A DNA stretch of 64,000 nt. Origin: Anisodus tanguticus (Eukaryota; Streptophyta; Magnoliopsida; Solanales; Solanaceae). The first letter of the stretch is position 1. Every line of letters starts with the position of its first letter. This document shows positions 58,145 through 64,000 of this stretch, in pieces. A model generated the notes under the pieces. It was not told the origin of the DNA and did no database searches. It saw only the letters and a program-made list of their open reading frames with translations. A program made the translations under genes and the position numbers. Where the stretch lies: the NCBI GenBank assembly GCA_034509755.1, contig CM067555.1, positions 6,952,142 to 7,016,141 of the forward strand, read 5' to 3'.

Positions 58145-58370
58145 ATTAACGTGTAACCAAAATTATAATCCATATATTTTGTAATATTTAGTGTTGTAGA
58201 ATTATGGTAGATTTAGGATCCCTATTGTATTAAAATTCCTCATTAATACAAAATATATATATATAACTTAATGAGGAATTTTAATACAATAGGGATCCTA
58301 AATCTACCATAATTATACAACACTAAATATTACAAAATATATGGATTATAATTTTGTTATACACGTTAAT
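58145..58370. repeat. Near-perfect inverted repeat (hairpin), arms about 103 bp
   Basis: Outer ends are ATTAACGTGTA and TACACGTTAAT. Inner blocks AGGATCCCTATTGTATTAAA and its complement pair across a loop of about 20 bases with an (AT)n core. I count only a handful of mismatches. Possibly a young foldback MITE or an inverted duplication. Transcribed, it would form a long double-stranded RNA. Confidence 0.92.
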
Positions 58371-59760
58371 ATGAAGTTTATTAATCTATCTTAAGGATAA
58401 ACTCCAGATACCCTAACTTCAAATTTACGTTCTCTCTTTAAAGTATTATTAAGTTGGAGATATCAAGGCAGAGAGAAAGTATGTTTGGTGTTCTGTTTTT
58501 TTATTTTTGCAGATGACTTGGTAAGTGATATCCAACACAACCTATTAACTTCTTTTTGACTTATTTCAACTTTCTGTTCTAATCTCACTTTGAGGCCCCA
58601 AAGTATGTACTTAGTTGAATAATAAGGTTATCTTGCATATTGTTTGTCTTAGACTTCTGATTTCTCTGACCTGTGCATCATTTTCTTATTTTATATGAGT
58701 ATAGAACTGCACTTTATTTTCTCTTTTCTCATGTGTCTCTAAAAATTGCTCGTGAATCAGGTTCCACTGCTTTTAGATGTAAGTGCTGTAATACTTCAGT
58801 ACAAGTACGCTTACAATTTTGAATAGATGTACGGGCACTTTGGTTGACATGAGTATAAGTCATGTTATATTATATTGTTGAATAACAAGCCTTCCATTTT
58901 CTATTTTTGTTTGTCGGAAACTCATGTGCTTGAGAGTAGCTGATGGTTTATTAGTTTATAAACAAAAAATTACATCAGATGATAGCTACTCATCAGCTTC
59001 TTTTATGATCTACTCTCTGTAGTTAATTTGTTTATCATATTGAATTTTATAAAGCGCGGCATCATTAGTTCGTATGGTAAACTTAAACGCAAAATCAACA
59101 ATGTCTTAAAACAGATAATCTGCAAGAATGATAAAAAAAAATAGAATCAACAAGGAAAATCCCCTGTTCACTCTCTTATAGCCGGTTCGACGTGTTCAAG
59201 CAAACCACTCCTTTTGGCTCGAACCATGTTTAATATGAAAAAAGAAACTAAGAAACATATATATATATATAATAGTTTATGCCTTTTCTGAACTTACCTA
59301 TTCGAGATCATGAATCTGTCTGTGTTATTGATGTTTATTTTTTATTAGATTGGTAAGGTAGTTAATTTATCACTATTTCGAATTGAATGTACTTATTCAC
59401 TTCTAAAATTTACTAATCTTCAGGATATATTCTTCGTTTTTTACAGCTAGATTAAAATTCTTGCAATTTTCTGAGCACCTTATTTCAACATCTCAATTCC
59501 TTGAGAGTTTGATATAAGAATTCGACATTCTATATCAGCTAGAAGTTTCATTAATGTGTTAGCAGTCCTAAACTCAACTATATTACTGCTCCGTTGTGAG
59601 GTTGGCGTTATGATGTACACATGACATGAGTCAATTATATTTTTGCACAGTTATACTTCCTCTAGGGTGTTTCAGTTCTCCATTTTCAACAATCCCCACT
59701 CACAACAGAATTATAAGTGAGACATGACCTTCCTAATCTATTTGTTCTGAAAAGAGATTT
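58371..59760. other. Intergenic, no gene recognised
   Basis: AT-rich. Small intron-like or 3'-UTR-like stretches but no frame with a domain; an (AT)n run lies near 59258-59272. Confidence 0.4.
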
Positions 59761-60263
59761 GTTTGGTATGAAACCTTTCTTCTGCATGTTTACTGAAGAA
59801 GCTGAAGATGAATGAAGTTTTGCACTGGACAATTTTACTGCATTGAAAGCAACATTTCTGCAGTATTAGCATGAAACTTTGGCTCCTCTGTTTTCAATAA
59901 TCTTCACAAGACTTCTTGTTTTAGTTTGTATTGCGTCAGATCAGTCTGTGTCTTTGATTCAGGAACTCATAGCATGAAATTTGACAGATAGTTGCAGGTC
60001 GTTGTTGGGACTTTGCATCGTTAAAAAAACTATTCCTCTAAGTTTCATGTTAATCTGTCCTACCGAGACCTGTAACTATCTTTATCTGTCAAATTCAATG
60101 CTATCAATAGGACCTGAATAAAAAAAATCATATAGACTGATCCAACGCAAAAACCAGAAGTCTTGTAAAAGCTGCTGAAAACAAAGGAGCCCAAGTTTCC
60201 TCCTATCAATAGCAGATACAAAGTGTCAATGCTGTAAAATTGTTCAAAGGTTTCATACCAAAC
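59761..60263. repeat. Diverged inverted repeat, arms about 240 and 197 bp
   Basis: The left arm 59761-60000 starts GTTTGGTATGAAACCTTT and ends GTTGCAGGTC. The right arm 60067-60263 is its inverted copy (GACCTGTAACTATC ... AAAGGTTTCATACCAAAC). The left arm has about 50 extra bases near its start. The loop is 66 bp. Arms share TTTGACAGATA, CAAGACTTCT and GGCTCCT(C/T)TGTTTTCA. Confidence 0.85.
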
Positions 60264-60489
60264 AAGTGGTCCATTTTTTTAATGAAAATAATTAGGCAAC
60301 AAGATCTTTAACAAAAGCAGGTATCACTGAGGCGACTAAGACTGAAAATATCAACTCCCACAATAAGTGCCGTAGTAAATGGTTGGAGTGACAACTGATA
60401 CTCGATTCTGCCTTTGTCAAGCTGCGACAGGAACATATGAACCCTTATTTTTGAGCTCTTATACTATATGGCTCAGAATGAAGTACTAT

Positions 60490-61233
60490 AACTTCTGTTT
60501 TTCTCTCAAAGCAGTGGAACCATGTCCATAGACATCTTTAGCGCGGCATTGTTTTAGAAAGAAAAACAAAAGAAAAAGAAAAAGAAAAAGAAAGAGAAAG
60601 GTGCTTAATAGTTCGATACTCCTACCTAATAAGAAAAGATGCACAGGCCACAGACAACAGAAGTTTAAAACAAAACTGTGTACAACATAACTTTTCTTTT
60701 CAACACAGTAATTACTTTGACGCCTCAAGATGAAATTAGAGCAATAAGTTGAAAAGCCAAGAAGAAATTAATAGGTCATCAAGTGCACAATCATGAAACT
60801 TTTCAGAATTCTAAGACAAGTATCTATGAGGTCTCTTGTTTTGAATATATCACGTCCCACTCTGTTTATTGACGTGAAGAACATCTATAAGCTGGGCCTT
60901 CGAGATTTATGTGGAACTCTGTAATAGTTTGCAACAACTAAAATATCTTATACAAGTATTTGAATAATTGACACAGCGAAATACTAGTCAGTATCACTTA
61001 CTTAAATTAATGTGTGAACTAAGATTTAGAGTTCTTAAATATCTTGAATAGATCCTGAAAAATACATATTACCAACTTTACAATTAATAAAAGCATTCAA
61101 TTTACAATAGAAATAAAATAATTGCATCACCAATCTAATAAAAACAAAAGTTACCCCTCTCGCTAAGGGTCCTGATTGCCATCTTTCCACTTCTGAGTTC
61201 CACAGGATACCATCTCCTGTTTCCCCAATAAAA
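60490..61233 (-). repeat. Downstream flank of the second F-box copy
   Basis: Parallels 52300-53276 in order: AGTGGAACC..., AAAAGATGCACAGGCCACA, CTTTTCTTTTCAACACA, AGTTGAAA, GAGGTCTCTTGTTTTGAATA, GGGCCTTCGAGATTTATGTG. A purine run (AAAGAAAAAG repeats, 60557-60600) is unique to this copy. Confidence 0.7.
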
Positions 61234-62135
61234 TTAATAAGCTTTTACTTCTTTTAATTGACTATGCAAAGTCTTGCTTCCATGAGAAGTAAAATGACTT
61301 GAACTCTTCATATACATTAACCAGTCCATGAAACATGCAATCATTTTACTACTTGACTCAAGGATGAGTCTCCTAGGATGACAACTCCATTGCAAATTAG
61401 CATCTACAAGAGTCTCAGGAATTCGACCTCCCTTATACTCTAGTGACACCAAATTTGGAGCATCAACAATATCTAACATAGGAGACTCTTCCGGATCAGT
61501 AAAATAAGACAAGTGTTCAATAGTTGGTACTTGGATTTTAACAAGCTGGTCTAGTTCTCCAAATTAAAACTGACTTGATCTTTTGAAGATTCAGCAGCTC
61601 AATCCTTTTCAACCCATCACAATTATCAAAGATGAAACTGACAATCAAGGGACAACTATTAAGTAGAGTCTGAAGCATGTTTTCATCTAAACTTACAAAA
61701 GATAGAGAAAGTTTTTTCAATGAACAGCAGTTCATCACACCACTAGACAATGAAACACGCTTCAGATTGCAAACACTTAGAACCAATTCTCTTAAAGATT
61801 TTGCTGCCAAGATTGTGAAAATAGGCAAGGGGTATGACGTGTAGCTAGGAACTCCAAATACCCGATTATTTACACCATTCTGAAGTGCAAGGTCAAGCCA
61901 CTTATCAAACATTAGGGAAAACTTCACGAGAATTACCATAGTCTGATAATTCGAACTTTTCAATAGGAATTTGTCCATCCCTATATCTCTCCATGACATT
62001 ATCCACTATTTCCATATTTTTGCCGCAATAATCAACAATGAAATCCAAGTTGGGATGAGTCAACCAGGCTTGAAGCCATGTTTGGGAGAGAATACTCATC
62101 TGGGCTGCTTCTTTAAAACTAAGCTAAGAGTGTAT
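61234..62135 (-). pseudogene. F-box/LRR-type gene, second copy, broken
   Basis: On the minus strand: the last part of the F-box (FKEAAQMSILSQTWLQAW, 62117 down), preceded by stops, so the first 25 or so residues are gone. Then DGQIPIEKFELSDYGNSREV and a frameshift near 61925. The leucine-rich part follows in another frame (KSLRELVLSVCNLKRVSLSS, CSLKKLSLSFVSLDENMLQ, GLKRIELLNLQKIKSV). After a second shift near 61530 come MLDIVDAPNLVSLEYKGGRI and a deletion joining to TLVDANLQWSCHPRRLILES, then CFMDWLMYMKSSSHFTSHGS and the stop at 61234. It keeps the repeats that the 53.3-kb copy lost, and lost the segment that copy kept. Confidence 0.8.
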
Positions 62136-63521
62136 TTTAACTTCCTATATTTTCCTACATCTACTTCATACAAAGATTTTAGGAAATCTTAAGGTGATCA
62201 TGTTAAATCAAGGTAGGTTACAGATAATAGATACTAAGGAAGGATGTCAGTCCATAAAAATCACATTTGGGACACGAGTACATAAAAAAAAGTGTGTCCA
62301 TCCAACTTATGTCACATGGGTACGTTTGCTATGTATCACTGGATACCTTCATTTGTTAGCTGTATGCAACAAGGAAAAAGCAAAAACCAGATACTAGGCA
62401 AGACTGTAATCCCTGTTCCATAATAACCAAGCTTCCTCGTTTTTCCCTATTAGTCTTCACCTGAAGAAGATTAATTAAAGAAATCCCTAGATCAAACAAC
62501 TCCGGGAAGGACCTCGTTGTTATCGGTGCATTTACCTACCACGGAGTTCCATGTTCCTAGTGCTCTTTATTTTTAGTCCGTCTAGAGACTTAACATTCCC
62601 TTCAAAAACTTCTAACCAAGAGAACAAAATGTCCCGCGTCATTTAGTTTGACCTCCTCACATCAGCTTTCACCTCCTCAGAGTTCAACAGTATATAGCTG
62701 TTAATAAATCATCTCACTAATACATAATGACAAGTAAAAACAGTGTAGATTTACTTACTCAAAAAAGAAGAAGTGTAGATTAGCAGCATGAGCAGGCTAT
62801 TCCCACGCACAATCTATGTATAACATGTAGCCAAAGTTAATTCCACTAGCAAATGCTTTTCTTGTTTAACAAGTAAATAAAAAGGCTCCATTTCCTAACA
62901 ACTACAGTTCAGACATTTAAGAGGTGCTCCTACTTAAAATTTAAGCATCACACATGAAGAAATTTAAGTTATCTAAGGTCTAGCAGCAGGATGGTGCAGC
63001 TTCAAGGGTTATACATCACTAAGAATAATGATTCATGTGCAACATATTATGCTGTGAAAACGTGGGAATTAAGTTGATATAGATCTGGAAGCTTTAGATA
63101 TAACCATGCCCCTCACTTGATCCAACACATCTAACTTGCGACAATTTCCAGATGCACACCTCGTGGCTTCTTTTTCTTTCTCTATCATATTGTTCCACTG
63201 AGGTACAATAAGTTACCTCGGCCTATGCCTCATATCTCCATTGCTACCTTGGTTCAATGGCACAGATAGATGCAAAACAACAAATAAACCACAATATAAG
63301 ACTAGTGTGTCAAACTCTTCACATTACTCTCCTACAAGGACTAGCTATTCCTTGTTTGAATTGTTTGACTACATTAATAGGTCAAATTTCCATAATTACA
63401 ATTACAGTTGATGACATAGCAAATAGAGTTAAACTTGAAATGTATTAAACAAGGATATAGATTTATTACTATAGTAGGAAAATTACTTGTTTGAAATAAC
63501 AGAGATAAAACAAAGCTGCAC
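62136..63521. other. Intergenic, no gene recognised
   Basis: No frame with a recognisable domain, no paired termini. Sequence homologous to the F-box locus ends near 62140. Confidence 0.4.
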
Positions 63522-64000
63522 TTTTTTTTGATAAGGCAAAGGTTTATTAATAAGGTACCAAGATGGTACAGAATGTTACAGGAAATATCCCGAGACGAAA
63601 ACAAGACTTACATCCCTCCTAACAAATCTAGAAAATCCAAAAACTGATGCACATTCGCTGGACAACTACGCTTACACCAATAATATAGGTTGTGAAAACA
63701 CTTATTCTTAATTCTAGAAATATGATTTCTATGCCCTACAAAACAAGCCTTGTTCCTTTCCAGCCACATGGTCCAAATGATGCACAATGGGATGGTCCTC
63801 CATATTTTCTTCGGCTTTCGGGGTACCCTCAAGGATTGCCACTCTACCAACAAGCTCCTCACCGTCTGTGGCATCACCCAATGCCGCACAAGCTTAAGAA
63901 AAGATCCCAACACTGTCTAGATACTCTGCAGTGCAGGAAGAGATGATTCACTGTTTCCTGGACTCCTTCACATAGATAGCATCTATTGCATAAGCTAAAA
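63522..64000 (-). mobile_element. 3' end of an L1-type LINE (zf-RVT region), runs off the window
   Basis: A T-run (63522-63529), the A tail on the minus strand, marks the 3' end. Reading inward on the minus strand from 64000: a zinc-binding zf-RVT pattern C..C and ETVNHLFLHC, then PRKPKKIWRTIPLCIIWTMW, LERNKACFVGH and IKNKCFHNLYYWCK, and a stop at about 63608. This is the conserved C-terminal end of plant L1 reverse transcriptases. The frame is open for about 100 residues except for one shift near 63905, so it is not very old. The remainder lies beyond the window. Confidence 0.82.

Noticed and set aside
1..64000. CRISPR arrays, organelle DNA insertions, rRNA
   Set aside because: No regularly spaced repeats with unique spacers, and no stretch that I recognise as plastid, mitochondrial or rRNA sequence.

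Overview
Plant nuclear DNA, most likely from a nightshade (Solanaceae). The evidence is Au-type and TS-type SINEs, Ale/Retrofit-like and SIRE-like Ty1-copia retroelements, Stowaway, hAT, Harbinger and Mutator MITEs, and F-box, DUF247 and UGT genes with GT-AG introns in an AT-rich background. There is no rRNA, true tRNA, CRISPR or prokaryotic-style operon. Most of the window is transposon tissue; only two genes look intact.

Layout. 1-3.4 kb: two hAT-type MITEs and possible 3' exons of an unidentified gene. 3.9-13.1 kb: two decayed Ty1-copia elements of one family, arranged head to head with a LINE-like fragment between their 5' LTRs. 13-18 kb: small elements (a hAT MITE split by a SINE, an Au SINE with a perfect 14-bp duplication, Stowaways). 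19.1-20.8 kb: an intact DUF247 gene. 20.9-22.4 kb: a 1.45-kb element with Stowaway-like ends. 23.3-34.0 kb: a hAT transposon with a broken BED-finger transposase gene, split by a 6.76-kb copia element lying on the minus strand. 34-37.5 kb: MITEs, including a Mutator-type foldback inside a Stowaway, and a possible Helitron end. 37.56-39.88 kb (minus): an intact two-exon UDP-glycosyltransferase gene. 41.7-51.1 kb: a hAT MITE, then a copia gag/protease region split by a 2.45-kb solo LTR and fused to the 3' half of a SIRE-like element, with a near-identical 960-bp tandem duplication across the fusion. 52-62 kb: a duplicated F-box/LRR locus (two broken minus-strand copies and one coding-less relic), two large hairpins, a gag fragment and several MITEs. 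Right edge: the 3' end of an L1-type LINE.

Main discovery. The only coding intron of the DUF247 gene is itself a hAT MITE. The 8-bp target duplication ATTTCAGG flanks the element; with the first element bases it forms the 5' splice site on the left, and it is the 3' splice site on the right. Splicing there removes exactly the element plus one duplication copy and restores the pre-insertion reading frame. A second member of the same MITE family lies about 5 kb upstream, which supports the identification.

The genes do not form a pathway. The window records repeated nested insertion, LTR-LTR recombination, chimera formation and local duplication around a few host genes. Coordinates and terminal repeats were read by eye; no database search was possible.
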